A DNA stretch of 64,000 nt from Codonopsis lanceolata (lineage: Eukaryota > Streptophyta > Magnoliopsida > Asterales > Campanulaceae). The notes beneath the pieces were generated by a model. That model saw only the letters and a list, made by a program, of their open reading frames with translations, did no database searches and was not told where the DNA came from. How positions within the stretch are numbered: the first letter of the stretch is position 1; each line of letters opens with the position of its first letter. Shown here one piece after another: positions 44,035-55,141 of this stretch. Position numbers and translations under genes: made by a program. The stretch is from positions 56,541,546-56,605,545 of the forward strand of contig CM028381.1 of the NCBI GenBank assembly GCA_013146195.2, read 5' to 3'.

Positions 44035-45434
44035 TCTTCTTGTCCATAATGCTCTTGATAATTTTGACGATTTGGCACATTTAATAGCTCCGACTCATCA
44101 TGAGGATATTAGGAGGATCTCTTTGTGTCCAAAACATTCCCGATAAGTTGGTTTGCACCTTAACCACTTCGGTGCCTTTGATATGGCAAAGATATTGGCA
44201 AAGACTTGTATGAAACATCCTCTCCTAGCCTGGGCTAAGAAAATCGGCAACCGTGGATTCCACCGAAAATTAGTTGTTTTATATGGAAGATTTTTAACAA
44301 TGCAGTTTCGGTAGACTCCAACATTCAGTCTCGCAATATTCCGATAGCTTCAAAGTGTGTTTGTTGTAGCCTTCTTCCAAATCAGGAAACAGTTCAACAT
44401 CTCTTTGCTCAATCTGAAGTTGCGCAATCTTTATGGACCAGATTTGCTTCGATCTTCAAAATCAGTGGTGCGACCAACGGCTTTGCAATGCTCTTTTCCT
44501 TTTGGGCCAAGGGCTCTTTGCGGCAGCATTCAGGCTTGTCACTTGGGAGTTTTTGTGTTCACCTGCTGGGAGATATGGAAAGCGAGATGCTGCGCCTTAT
44601 TTGATAACATTCCTATGAAGGTAGACACCATTTTTCAGAAAATTCTGTGCGACCTTCGAGACATGTCGGCTTCTTATGTCCCAAGAACCTCTATCAGTCC
44701 CCGAGCTTCCATGCATCTGTCTTCAGTTTCTATTCCTATAAAGAGCCCTTGTTTTCAAAAAGGGAGATGGCTTAAATGGAACCCTCCTACTCGTGGTACG
44801 GTGAAGCTTAATACGGATGGCTCCTCTAGAAATGGGGAGTGCATGGAGGTGGGGTCATTCGGGATGATCAAGGATCTATAGTTTCAGCTTTCTCTAATTT
44901 CTATGGATCTGGATCCAATATGAAAGCTGAAGTTCGGGCTCTGTGTGATGGCCTTCAGTTGTGTCATTCGCTGGGCTTATATAATGTAGACGTGGAGGCA
45001 GACTTTAGTGGCGATTAATGTTATTAAGCATAATCACCAAGTTCCTTGGCAATATGTTTATGAATTCGTAAATGCAAATAGCTTTATCTAGACATTTCAA
45101 CATGTCTCATGTTTACAGAGAACAGAATTGGGTGGCGGATCGTCTTGCTAGTATTGCTCATCAGCATAAGGGATGTAAGACTTTTATTTCGATATCGGAT
45201 GTTCCTGGAGAGGTTAAGCAGCTATTGGCTATGGACAAATTTGGTTTTCTTTCTTTTTAGGCCTAATCGTAGTTGTTCTTGTTAGTAGTTTTTTATCGTA
45301 TCTCTTTTCGAGGTAAGGCTCCTTTGTCCTCCCATCTATAAGGGCAAGGCTGGTTGTCCCCCTCAAGTTTGTATGTCTTTTTCTGTTTATATATTTCCGC
45401 AGGTGCCGCCCTGCTTCCTTTAAAAAAAAAAAAA
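44035..45434 (+). mobile_element. 5'-truncated LINE (L1-type): zf-RVT, RNase H, A-tail
   Basis: Plus strand text: a zf-RVT region (IASKCVCCSLLPNQETVQHL in frame 2, HLFAQSEVAQSLW) near 44340-44440, then WNPPTRGTVKLNTDGSSRNG, MKAEVRALCDGLQLCHSLGL, VDVEAD, and YREQNWVADRLASIAHQHKG to the stop at 45258. The RNase H acidic residues are TDGS, AEVRAL, VEADS-like and VADRL. At least three frameshifts. The 3'UTR (GGCTCCTTTGTCCTCCC, hairpin 45342-45360) matches that of the LINE at 32640, and an A13 tail ends at 45434. The 5' border is approximate. Inserted antisense into Tat-1 gag. Confidence 0.83.
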
Positions 45435-45994
45435 GAGGAACTAGGTTTGGAGGCACATGAGATGTTGATGCTTCCTGGGGGATTATAGGGGAAGTGTTTA
45501 CCTCACCACTGAATTTTAGACTTTGGAACAGATTAGCTATTTGGCTCATCATACGGTCGTCGGTCTGCACTCCCCGGTTCAGCCACTGTTGCATTGGAGT
45601 TGGAGGCGCACTCAGGGCCCCCCGAATACTGTACCCATAGCGGGTTCACTTTCTACTATCATATTGCTCGGATCTATATACTCGAACCGATTTTGCCTCT
45701 GTTTTATCTGAAACTGATATCCACTGATCTAATTTTTGCACTACTTTCCCGTATCAACCAGCCAGTAATATCTCTACCTTTCCAAATTCGGGCCAGGTTT
45801 CTGAGGAAAATGGGTTATGGAGGTATCAGAAGGCTGGTTGGAGGCTTTCTGAGCTTGGAGTACAGCGTGCCTTTTATTAGTATATTTTATTATTATTTTT
45901 TGTTCCCTACAATTGACCGGATAAGCACCCGCTTTATTTTGACAGTCTCGAGACTTTTCCTGGAATAGTGGATTCTTTCTCTAGAGTATAGGAC
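45435..45994 (-). pseudogene. gag: Tat-1 gag N-terminal end beyond the LINE
   Basis: Minus strand SIRGALSAPPTPMQQWLNRG and DRMMSQIANLFQSLKFSGEV lead into the LINE after HVPPNLVPL. Sequence to the right (45700-45994) shows no clear frame and ends where the copia LTR begins. The ATG at 45594 is one candidate start but the upstream frame is open. Confidence 0.6.
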
Positions 45995-47285
45995 TGTGGG
46001 TCCCAATAAGCACAATAATAAGCTAGAAGGGGGGGGGTTAATAGCTTATTAAACACTTAAAAACTTTTAAGTAAATTCCTTGAAAGTTACTTGCAATCTA
46101 TAGAAAAGAATCAAGTAGCGGAAGACCTTCAAGAAGATTGTTCCAGGTCTGCCGATAAGGATTACCGGTAGACCTTTTACAGTTTACTTAAGTCCAGCTG
46201 TAAACGGATAAATATAAACAATGAAACTAAGCAGTTCAATTATCAAACAAACAGTAAGGAATAACACAAGTATTTTGGGATGGTTCACACTATAATGAGT
46301 GCTACGTCCACCACCAAGGCAGTCAACCTTGGATTTAAATTGTGCACTTTGTTTTCCACTTAGATCAATTACAAAGAATATCCCTAATGGATCGTGTACA
46401 AAATATTGACTTGTGTTTGGGGTCTAGGGAATTAAATATCTGTAAAAACATGATATTTAATTCGTGCCGAAGTATAGTTAATGGAAGTTAACAACAAGAA
46501 GATTAAAACAATAAATGTTGATGAGCAGCTTCTTGATGTTGACGAGGACTTCTAGATCTGTTAAGGATCTATTGAATGCACTGAACTGAAGGACTTGGAG
46601 TTATGAAGTTTCAGAGCAATCCTTTAAGTGTTCGATTGATTCTGTACAGTTCTTTTCTTTTTTTTGTTCCAGTCTTCAATGGCAGTATTTATAGCAGGTG
46701 CAGTTCAAAAGAATCCGTTGGAGAGGACGAAGACTTCAACAGCTCTATTCATAAATGCATTAAATGAATGGGGCTGTCAGTCAAGGATTTTCGTCTTCAT
46801 AGATATCTAGAGCAGATAATCATTTCTGAGATCTTCAAAAAAGGTGGGCGATTTTGGTGTCAGATCTGAGAGTTGTAGCAGAAAGTAGGGGACAGTCTGC
46901 TTTTCCTGCTTTCACTGTTCAGGACGAAAAGTCTTCCTGCTTTTCGAAAAGTTGCTTTCGGCGGCTTGACATGTCAGAGAATGTCTTGGATTAATTCAAA
47001 TAATCATATTGGAATAAGTTTGAATTAATCCAATAAATCTTTACTGGATAGGACACGTCGTACAAGAGTAGGTGGACACGAGGTCTACCGATCTTAACCT
47101 CTGAGCAGGTCTTCCGGTTAGGCTGCGAAGAGGTCTTCCGCTGAACCTGAAAAAGTCCTATAAAAAAACTATACAAGGCAAATTTCTATACACAGTTGCC
47201 ACGCTAATCGATACGCAGCCCGATTAGCCATCAAGTATAAAACTAATGTAATGTCGACGATATAAATCTAACATAAGAATCAACA
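45995..47285 (-). repeat. 3' LTR of the copia element (about 1.29 kb)
   Basis: Minus strand starts TGTTGATTCTTATG after the PPT ATAGGAGGAGAT (47286-47297) and ends near TGCTTATTGGGACCCACA. Contains repeated CTTCCG.TAGAC-type words (CCGGTAGACC, GGTCTTCCGGT). A C9 run stands near its end (46029-46037 on plus as G). The left border could shift by a few bases because no 5-bp duplication can be checked. Confidence 0.85.
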
Positions 47286-47659
47286 ATCTCCTCCTATTTA
47301 TATCTGGTCATCATTACTGCAAATGAGGGCTTTAAAACAAACTATTTGATAGATAATAACATGTCTGAGAATTTTTATATACTAAGTAACGGAAGACATG
47401 CCTCTATTAAACAGAATAACACCTCAAATGTAAGGGGCTAATCTAAGTGCATGCAAGAATAAGAAAAACATAGAACAACACACAGATTAGCAGCAGTTCA
47501 AATAAATTTAAACTGATTGTTTAAATTCTAAACAGATAGGAAAATAAAGCAACAAGAATTTAAACAAGATAATTTTTGAAAAAGCAAGTAATCATATGTA
47601 TTTATAAACAAGATGTTTACATACAACAGAGTTTTCAAAAATAAGATAAATACAAAGGA
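47286..47659 (-). other. Copia PPT and 3' spacer
   Basis: PPT ATAGGAGGAGAT at 47286-47297, then an AT-rich spacer between the end of the extra ORF and the LTR. No further frame seen. Confidence 0.7.
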
Positions 47660-50600
47660 AAGGGAAGAAAAGATACATAAACTACCAAGGTCTTTTCCCT
47701 TTGCCTTTCTCTCTGCACCTCCTTTTCTCTTCTTTTCGCCGAGCTCTTCCAATCTGCGTTGGTATTCGCCATCCTGCATCGGAGGTCCGGTTGAACGAGG
47801 CGGTAGTCCAGCTTCACGAAGACGGTTGTTCTCTTCCATTAGCATTCTGTTGATAGACCTCATTTGCTTCTCCTCCGTGATGGCCAGATCACGATCACGG
47901 TTGGCATTCATGACGTTGTGAGCAGAATTGCGAGCGAGGTTGTTGAGCTCTAGAAGAGGAGGACGACCGTGGCCGAGATGAAGAGTGATGGCATGGAATA
48001 ACTCGTAGAAAATGGAGGACACGATACGGACACCTTCGTCTCGTTGAGCTTCTATGTTGATCTTGACATCGGTGAAGTCGTGTCGTATCTGCCCGAAACG
48101 AGTCCATACATCCTCTTGAAACTGTCGAAGAGTAGCGGCAGTGCGGTCATTGGCCTTGGATGCAGCAGTGGCTATTTCGGCGGTAGCGGTAGCGGTAGCT
48201 TATTATTGTCCGAATAAGCACAATAATAAGCTAGAAGGGGGGGGGGTTGAAAAGCTTATTAAACACTTAAAAACTTATAAGTAAATTCCTTGAAAGTTAC
48301 TTGCAATCTATAGAAAAGAATCAAGTAGCGGAAGAGATGCTTGTAAGCTCGCCTAGCCTCTGGTAGATGGCATCCAGCCGGGACAAAATTTCATCATTGG
48401 CTGGCTGATGGGAAGTAGTTGCCTGGCTAATATGAATGGTGCCGGCAGAGGTAGAGTCTGCAGGCCTTACTGGCTGTTGGAGAGGAGGAGTGACGGAGTC
48501 GGAAGAGGATGAGTCTTGGGTTGGTATGGTGTTGGTGGAAGAAGATATTGTAATGGGTGGAGGGGGAGGTGGTGTTGGAGGGGAATCAATCTCAATGTCA
48601 GTGTCCGAGTTGTCACTGATATGAGATGATTCGGGTAAGGGGTCGGTAGAAAATCAGAAGGAAGGGGCAGGGTAGAAGAGGGATTTTGGTTTTTGAAGGG
48701 AAGGTTGAGAAGGTTGAGAAGGTTGATGGGTAGGGCTGAATAGATCTGCTACTGATGAAAGCTCGAAGAGGAACCTGGCAGCAGCAGAGTCTAAGGGTCG
48801 GGTGGTAGGGTTTTGAGTTGGCTGTGGTGTGGTTGAAGAAGATGGATGGGTTTTGGGAGGTGAGGAAGGTGTAGATGGGTCAGGTGAGTAGTTGAAAGGT
48901 GAAGGAGAAGTAGGATTTGGGGTTCTGGCTAGCTCCTCCTGATTGTGAGGCTCCTCCTGAGGGATAGACTCCTCCGGAGGTGGTGAATTCCTCTGAGTAG
49001 ATGACTCAGGAGGAATAGATGAAGGGTTGAGCATCGGTGTATAGATGAAGGGTTGAGGAGGTAAGGTTTGGGCGTCGGTAGTTGGTTGGGCGCCGTAGAT
49101 GGTATAGATGAAGGGGTTGAGTGCAAGGCTCAGGCGGCGTTGGTAGAGGTAGTTAGTTGGTGGCGGTAGAATGTTTGGGACCGTAGCTCTCCTTTCTTCC
49201 TCAACGGCCGAATAGAGACTCACCGCTTCATCTAAGAGGTTGGAGGGACTGCCGGTGGCTGGTCTTCAAAGGTTTTACGAAGTCTCCTTCGTTTTGGTTT
49301 GGGAGTGGGTGCAGGAGTTGGTGAGGGTGATTGGCTGGATTGGGTAGGTGGTTGAGAGGATGGCTTGGCTTGGGTAGATGGAGGAGAAGAATGGCTGGAT
49401 TGGCCTGGTGCCTTCTTCTTTTGGCCTTCCTTCGTCTCTCTCCTTATCCACTTGGCCTGCTCCTCTTCGCTTGGAGTGGCCTCTTCCGGCCTTGTCTTCT
49501 TTGCTTTGCCTGGCGCCATCTTGGTCCAGCAAATGCTTCCGCCTCATCGCCCAAGTCTTTGGCCTTTAATGGAGGGACGCAACCATTTGATCACCAAATT
49601 TTTCAGAAACCTTCTTGAATGGTCTGTTGGCAGCTTCATGTGCTTCCATGTTGAAGCGGGTGACCAAGATAGGCATGAGCTTGACCACTTTTTCAAGGGT
49701 AACTGGTGGTAGACCCTTTTGCATCCGTCGCTTGTTCTCGTATTCAGTATACTTACTGAAAAACGAGGCTGTGAGTTGCTTCTCCTTGGCCACTGCAAAC
49801 AACTCATCTTCTTTCAAAGAAGAGTTGACATTTGCATCATCCCTTAGAAGGGCATTGATTAGCCTGACAAAGGGGCGTTTACAAGTGGGGTTGTTCTTTG
49901 CTTTCTCCACCCACTACTTTAGCTCATTGAAGATGATGAGCCCCCAGTTGAGACGCAGTTGAAGGAATACGCCACTGGTCAATTTGATTTGCTGGGCCGT
50001 AAACATATCATGAGCTCCACTCTTGAATAGGAGCCCCTTGTCTATAAGATGGCCGGTGCAGTAGACGTCAAGAGGGAACAGATTTCGAAGCATTTTCCCT
50101 TGAGGTTCCATTAGGGTGTCTACTCCCCTCATGGCTTCCCAGGCATGCATAGCCTCAGCCATAGTTACTGCAAGAGCTCCTCCGTAATGCACGCCGATGA
50201 TGATGGAGATTGTCTTGGCGGTAATGGAGATGGGACGGCCTCGAATCCATCCTCGAAGAGGAGTCTTGTTCATGAGCTCCATTCTTTGATAGAATTCTTC
50301 TGCCAGAAGATTGCTATAATTTATGTGTTTAGGCAGAAGAGGGGTAGAATTCCAGAGGCGTCCATATCCTCGCAAGTTTTGACGCCGGCAGCTATAGAGT
50401 TGATTGACAGAAGGTCAATGAACATTCCTGGAATGTATAGCTTAGGGTCCAGAGGTATTATAATGTCATGAGCGACGGGAAAGGTGGGGAATCCCGGAAT
50501 GTTGATGTCCAAACTGGGAGGAATCTCGGTTTCCGGATTCAAACTCTTTCCGCTGTCGCGCTTTGATTTTGAAGTTCTTGCCTGAAAGAAAAGCAAAATA

Positions 50601-50927
50601 AAAATTAGGGCTTTTCATCTAGACAACTAAACAAGTAGGAATTTCAAAGTTTTCTAAAATAATTTAAATTTTCGAAGCGTAAACTTGAAACCCTAGAATG
50701 TTTAGAGTAACCACACTCGAGAAGAGTATAACAGAAGTTTTCATAAGAATAAACAATGAATATACAAAAACGACTGTTAGTATTCAAGTTTGTAAGAGCA
50801 ACAATGGCGAATTACTGTATAAACTCGAAAAATGACCGTTTGAATTCCAAAACAATTTTAGATTATGAAAGTGAAATGCAGAACAGTACATAGTAAGTTT
50901 CAAGTAGAGTAGAGAGGAGCGTACCAT
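47660..50927 (-). pseudogene. Extra ORF of the copia element (plant transposon protein domain), spliced
   Basis: Minus strand. ATG at 50927-50925 is followed at once by GTACGC; an intron of 343 bases (50924-50582) ends TTCTTTCAG|G, giving M-ARTSKSKRDSGKSLNPETE. Next: ILPLLPKHINYSNLLAEEFY-like text across one frameshift (about 50340), GWIRGRPISITAKTISIIIG, FKSGAHDMFTAQQIKLTSG (N-terminal domain of the 'putative plant transposon protein' type), a stop at 49914, KRPFVRLINALLRDDANVNS, a stop near 49567, then MAPGKAKKTRPEE and a long Pro/Ser/Gln-rich part (49519-48660). It ends with a coiled coil (AEIATAASKANDRTAATLRQ, EEKQMRSINRMLMEENNRLR) at about 48190-47690. It occupies the env-like ORF position of SIRE elements. 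Function unknown. Confidence 0.72.
48200..48333 (-). repeat. Copia LTR end fragment inserted in the extra ORF
   Basis: 48211-48333 repeats 46004-46126 of the LTR end almost exactly. Its outer edge is palindromic: AGCTTATTATTGT (48197-48209) faces ACAATAATAAGCT (48220-48232). The coding text LGELTSI on one side and TATATAEIATAASK on the other belong to one protein. Confidence 0.85.
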
Positions 50928-51295
50928 TGTTGATGAAGAGAAGAAGAAACAAGAAGGATTTGAATTTGCAGAAAGTAGTTACTCAGAGAGAGAGAGAGTA
51001 TGAATAGAGAGAGAAATATTTATGTCAAAGGGTTTCGTAAAGTTTGCAAATGACGGTTCAAGGACTATTTAAGGGCGAGAAAATTTTAGTTGAAAAAGCG
51101 GAAACTTAAGATATTTTCTTAAGTACCAAATTTCATCCTTGACCCCCGTTTTTGCTTTAGAAACCACTTTAGCAAAAAAAAAGACTAAGTGAAAGTACTA
51201 ACCTTTAAGTATTCCGGTAAAGGAGAACTTACGTCTTCCGATTAGTCTTAAAACAAGTCTACCGGTATGAAAGAAATATTAACAAAATTTCAAAT
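50928..51295 (-). promoter_or_regulatory. Candidate internal promoter and leader for the copia extra ORF
   Basis: Minus strand: CCTTAAATAGTCC (51062-51074) as TATA-like box and ATAAATATTTCTCTCTC (51008-51025), then a CT-rich leader (microsatellite at 50987-51003) and AACA before the ATG at 50927. Looks like a typical plant leader. No transcript evidence. Confidence 0.45.
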
Positions 51296-51490
51296 TTAAG
51301 CAGTTGGATCAATCATACCAAGATTTCTCCTTAAATAAGCAAACCTGGTGGCATCCAGTGGTTTTGTGAGAATGTCTGCTAATTGATGCTCAGTTGGAAC
51401 GTATTCCAAACTGATGTTACCTTTTTCCACATGATCTTTGAGGAAGTGATAACACATATCAATGTGCTTTGTCTTTGAACTAAGCTCCAC
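51296..51490 (-). pseudogene. pol: Copia RNase H C-terminal end
   Basis: SSKTKHIDMCYHFLKDHVEK and VPTEHQLADILTKPLD are the last motifs of copia RNase H (KHIDxRYHFxRE and QxADIxTK). The N-terminal part is absent: the frame starts at the deletion junction with RT. Confidence 0.92.
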
Positions 51491-52340
51491 ACCTTACATC
51501 TTTCAAACTGGTTCAGCTCTTCTTGCATAGCTTCAATCCAGTTATGGTCTTCGATAGCTTCATCAATATTCTTTGGTTCGAGTTCTGATACAAATGCATA
51601 AGCAAAAATAGTTTCTTCTCGAACTTTATTTCTCGCATTTAACTCTCGTATTGAGATCACCAATGATTTGAGAAATGGGATGATCTCTTGCTTCAATAAC
51701 AGTTGAAGGAAGATCACTTCTGGTGGATTCTTCCCTTAAGAATTCCGGAGTAGGTTGAGAAATAGATTCACCAAAATCTAGTTCAGAAGAGATAGGATCT
51801 TCACAACCTTCATTTTCTGGTGAACAAGAAGGATGAGTTATCTGTAAAGGTGCTTGGGGTAAAACAGAAAAGATGGGTTCAGGGTCAATAGAAGAGTTGT
51901 TATCGGTATGCCCAGAGTTATCGCTCACGGTGAAGGGTTAGCGGTACTTGAGGGTTCTCAATAAGCGGTGCCGCCCGATGAGGAGTGGAAGTTGATGTTG
52001 TGTTTGTACTGTCTCATCATTATCGGAATCATTAGCAACGCTCGAGTCTTTTTAGGCTCTAACAAGTCATATTCATCAAAAGAAACATGCACGTATTCTA
52101 AGATTTTTAAATTAGATTTACTTGAAAATGCGAAATGCTTTTGAATGTTTGGGATACGGAAAAATTCCTTCACTCGATTTTTGCATCAAATTTTTCTCTC
52201 AGATTCTTTTCCATGATAAAGAATAAAACATTTACAATAGAAGATTTTAAGAAATCCTATGTTTGGGGATCTTCCTCTCCATATTTCATATGGAGTTTTA
52301 TTATGAAACTTGTTTACCGTAGATCTATTTTGGGTAAAAC
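51491..52340 (-). pseudogene. pol: Copia INT-RT linker and first part of RT
   Basis: LNARNKVREETIFAYAFVSE and PKNIDEAIEDHNWIEAMQEE LNQFERCKVWSLV (about 51640-51485) are the conserved RT start of SIRE elements. Upstream IDPEPIFSVLPQAPLQITHP and VSFDEYDLLEPKKTRAL (52173-51626) form the Ser/Pro/Glu linker after integrase. RT palm motifs (YxDD) are missing. Confidence 0.85.
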
Positions 52341-53092
52341 ATGCAAGGTTGATCGCCGCCTACCCGAAATACTTGAAGTTTAGCTTACGCGGCAAAGATT
52401 GTTCTAGCCGCTTCAATCGTTGTTCTCGTTCTTCCGCTCAGCTACACCATTTTGTTGAGGAGTACCTGGGGCTAGAGAAGTTGTGGCCGATCCCATGGTC
52501 ATCGCAAGTATTTTTCTACACCATTGTTCTTGAATTCGGTGTCATTGTCCGATCTTATGTCATAAATGTCTTCAAGCTTTTGAGTTTGAAGTCTTCTAAA
52601 AGTGCAGTGACTAGATCATACGTTTCATCTTTAGATGTCATAGTTTCAACCAAGTGAATCTAGAGTAGTCATCAACTACCTACAAGTGTGTACTTGTCTC
52701 GAAATCGGGGCCGTTGTAATAGGTCCAAAGAGATCCATATCGAGCAGTTGGAGAGGTCCGTTTGTTGACAATACAGGACTTTCTTTTGAAGGAAGACTTG
52801 GAAAGTTTTCCTAGTTGGCAAGCTTTACAACTTCGTCATGATCGGGCACAACCGTAGGTAGACCTTTGACAAGCCCGTTTTGGAGAGCTTTTGGAGAGGG
52901 CTTAAAGTTGAGGTGGTGAGCCAGCTTGTGAGAGCATTGTTTCCACGAAATTGTTGGCACTAGACAGGTTTGAGAATCTCCTAGAAGACGCTTTAAGTCC
53001 ACGACATAGGCGTTTCCTTGTCTATTCTGGGTCGGTATTGTAGAGCGGGATTCACTTGTCTTTGATGAGGCAGTTTGGAGTTGAATTGGCAT
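52341..53092 (-). pseudogene. pol: Copia integrase, frameshifted
   Basis: A pre-integrase zinc region with altered His/Cys (SHKLAHHLNFKPSPKALQNG LVKGLP, 52990-52860), CEACQLGKLSKSSFK-like text, then VVDDYSRF (first Asp, about 52656-52679), IRSDNDTEFKNNG (second Asp, about 52520-52558) and GTPQQNGVAERKNE (Glu, about 52410-52455). All three catalytic residues are present but in different frames. The integrase would insert cDNA if intact. Confidence 0.87.
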
Positions 53093-53148
53093 AGAAGTCC
53101 TTTGTCGCGAGGTGGGATATGCTCGAAGATTGTGCTTTAAACCACTTA

Positions 53149-53358
53149 CTAGAGAAACTTTGTTGATGGAGAGACTTCCTCTAGTAATTGAGCCATATCA
53201 ATTGTCTTTCCTCTTGCATTATCTCCAGAAAATAACAGTGGGTCCTTTTCTTGACAGCTATATGCGTAAGAAGACTTGTTCCCAGTCATGTGTCTTGAAC
53301 AACCAGCTTGTCTGGGTACCGAGATGTCTTTGTTTTCGATTCTATAGCCATGAAGCAT
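53149..53358 (-). pseudogene. pol: Copia protease start
   Basis: VPRQAGCSRHMTGNKSSYAY corresponds to the protease motif usually WYLDSGCSRHMTG; the DSG active site reads QAG here because of an indel next to a CAG site. The downstream frame goes on into the pre-integrase region. Confidence 0.85.
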
Positions 53359-54174
53359 TCATGAAAAGGGTAAAAGTAAACAAGGTACCCTTTATTTTCT
53401 TTGGGTCCCTAAGGATTAGCAACCTTTTGCAACACATACATGCTTGACAGAACTAGGTCTCGATCTTGGGGTGAACCTTAGCGTGCATTCCGGTGCCGAT
53501 GGCCTAAGCAATGGCAAGAATGACATAAATGAAAGTCCACAGAGAACCTAGAGTCTTCAAGAATCAAGAGTGCTTATGATTATTCCTTTTCTTGACATCC
53601 ATTTTTGTTTCAAATTGCTTGTTGATGGTAGGCTTAATTTGTTTCTTTCGAATCTTTCCTTGAGGTTACCAATGCATTTAGCTTTAGCTTTTCTCGTTGA
53701 TTACCTTTTCAGAGGATTAGAATACCTTTTGTTTACCTTCAACAGTAAAGGAGCTCGCATATTTCATGTATAAACTTGATAGTTACCTAGAGGTGTTTAG
53801 AGGTCTACCGTCGCAGCATTTTGCTTCGCATAGTTGTTGCCCAAGCAGACTTCACTTTCTTACCATTACCTTTTCAGAAGTTTCTCATTTGAGTCACCAT
53901 TTTGGCTTTTCCTTTCCGAACTTTGGGGTAAACGTAAGGAACACTTGAATAACCAAGGCCTTGTTTCCTCTATATATTTCCAAATGTCTGCTTAGAGAAA
54001 GATATATCATTTGCGCCTCTGAGGATTCTCCTTTCTCTATGATCAAGAGATTGTCGGAAGAGACACATCCGAATATCCTATGCCCGCTTTATCATTGCTA
54101 GATTTTTGGCTTGTAGGATTTCTTCGAATGCATCCTTGAGCTATTCCAGAGTCAATTGTCTTTGCAAGGCAATT
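53359..54174 (-). pseudogene. gag: Degenerate end of copia gag
   Basis: Minus strand scraps such as LKDAFEEILQAKNLAMIKRA (54135-54070), KVKSAWATTMRSK (about 53870-53830) and Lys-rich text fit the SIRE gag C-terminal half by position and composition. No intact frame or zinc knuckle found. Cut by the gap at 54175. Confidence 0.5.
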
Positions 54175-54274
54175 NNNNNNNNNNNNNNNNNNNNNNNNNN
54201 NNNNNNNNNNNNNNNNNNNNNNNNNNNNNNNNNNNNNNNNNNNNNNNNNNNNNNNNNNNNNNNNNNNNNNNNNN
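54175..54274. other. Assembly gap (100 N)
   Basis: Exactly 100 N between copia gag and the middle of a Tat LTR. The missing sequence should include the rest of copia and the first 960 or so bases of the Tat-2 LTR, which is far more than 100 bases. Confidence 0.97.
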
Positions 54275-55122
54275 GCCGCTCCGGATTAGATTAGGAAAAT
54301 TATGTAAAAGAGCCATTATTATGGCCAATATTCTTAAATGTGTTTGTAATTATTGGAAGGAGTCTACTGCGAGTCCGTGAATAATGTAGCCACGAATATC
54401 TGCTTAATTTTCCCTTGTCAAAATAAGACCTTATTTATTTGCTAGATTAATATAACAATGAGCATATTTGATAGCAGCTTTTGAGACCGAAAGGAGCTGA
54501 GTTGGAGTGCCTAGCACCTTCCCAACTAACCAACTTAGCCCCGAACCCGTTTTCTAAAATCTCTGGTTTTCTCTTACGTTTTCCTTTATTTTTGCCTTAA
54601 AATAAAGGTGGCGACTAAAACTTTGAGATCCGTGGGGCCACGCAACATTCCCTCTTTGCACTTTCATTCTCCCTAAAAAGGGAGATACGGGAATGGAGAG
54701 TGATGTATTCCCATATCTGGTATCCTAAACAAGGGATAACTTGATGCGGAAACCCATAGCTCCCATAGCGATCGATTGGGCCATAAGGCCATTTTAATAA
54801 ATCCATAAGTGGGGCGTCGCAATATCTTTTCTTGCACTTCTCTATTATCCCCCGAAGAAAAAAGGGAGAATGAGAATGGAAAGGTAATGCATTCCCATAT
54901 CATTATCCACGAAATAAGGGATAACGACATGAGAAACCTTTAGTTCCCATTTTGGATACAAAATCCACTCAGGGCAGGCACATTCCAACGTGCTAATATA
55001 GGCTCCTCTCGCACTTTGGTTTCGTCTTCCCTAAACAAGGGAGGGTGGAGCGAGCGGTGGTGTCCGCATCACGTGCAGCACCCACTGGCAGGGCGCGGGC
55101 GCGAGTACATCCAGGAACCTCA
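54275..55122 (+). repeat. 5' LTR of Tat-2 (second half)
   Basis: Matches the minus strand of 25205-24333. Ends CAGGAACCTCA. Carries five poly-A-loop hairpins (for example TCTCCC/GGGAGA at 54668-54685 and CTTCCCTAAACAAGGGAGGG at 55025-55044) in the same order as Tat-1. Confidence 0.88.
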
Positions 55123-55124
55123 CG

Positions 55125-55141
55125 TGGCGACTGGCTGGGGA
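55125..55141 (+). other. Primer binding site of Tat-2
   Basis: TGGCGACTGGCTGGGGA, two bases after the LTR. Plant Tat-type elements carry TGGCGACTCTGCTGGGGA at this place; two bases differ around the CTG. Confidence 0.72.

Larger units (their letters stand above)
24333..45994 (-). mobile_element. Tat-1: Ty3/gypsy Tat-lineage element, minus strand, with nested insertions
   Basis: Read on the minus strand: gag N-part (45700-43400, split by a LINE), gag core, zinc finger, PR with G-patch-like motif, linker (split by a solo LTR), RT, RNase H, archaeal-type RNase H (aRNH), INT (split by a LINE), hairpin repeats, an antisense PMD gene, a structured motif and the 3' LTR. The aRNH between RH and INT marks the Tat lineage. 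The 5' LTR is not in view: the copia element starting at 45995 interrupts the 5' part. Excluding the three insertions and the cargo, the size is normal for Tat elements, which are among the largest plant retrotransposons. Confidence 0.92.
45995..54174 (-). mobile_element. SIRE-like Ty1/copia element, minus strand, truncated and RT-deleted
   Basis: Order on the minus strand: end of gag, PR, INT, RT start, RNase H end, extra ORF, PPT, 3' LTR. PR-INT-RT-RH order defines Ty1/copia; a large extra ORF between RNase H and the 3' LTR points to the SIRE/Maximus lineage. The RT core is deleted at about 51490. The 5' LTR and gag start lie beyond the gap at 54175. It sits in the 5' part of Tat-1. Confidence 0.88.

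Noticed and set aside
49331..49712. Plus-strand frames of 95 and 115 codons
   Set aside because: Opposite-strand shadows of the Pro/Ser-rich part of the copia extra ORF.
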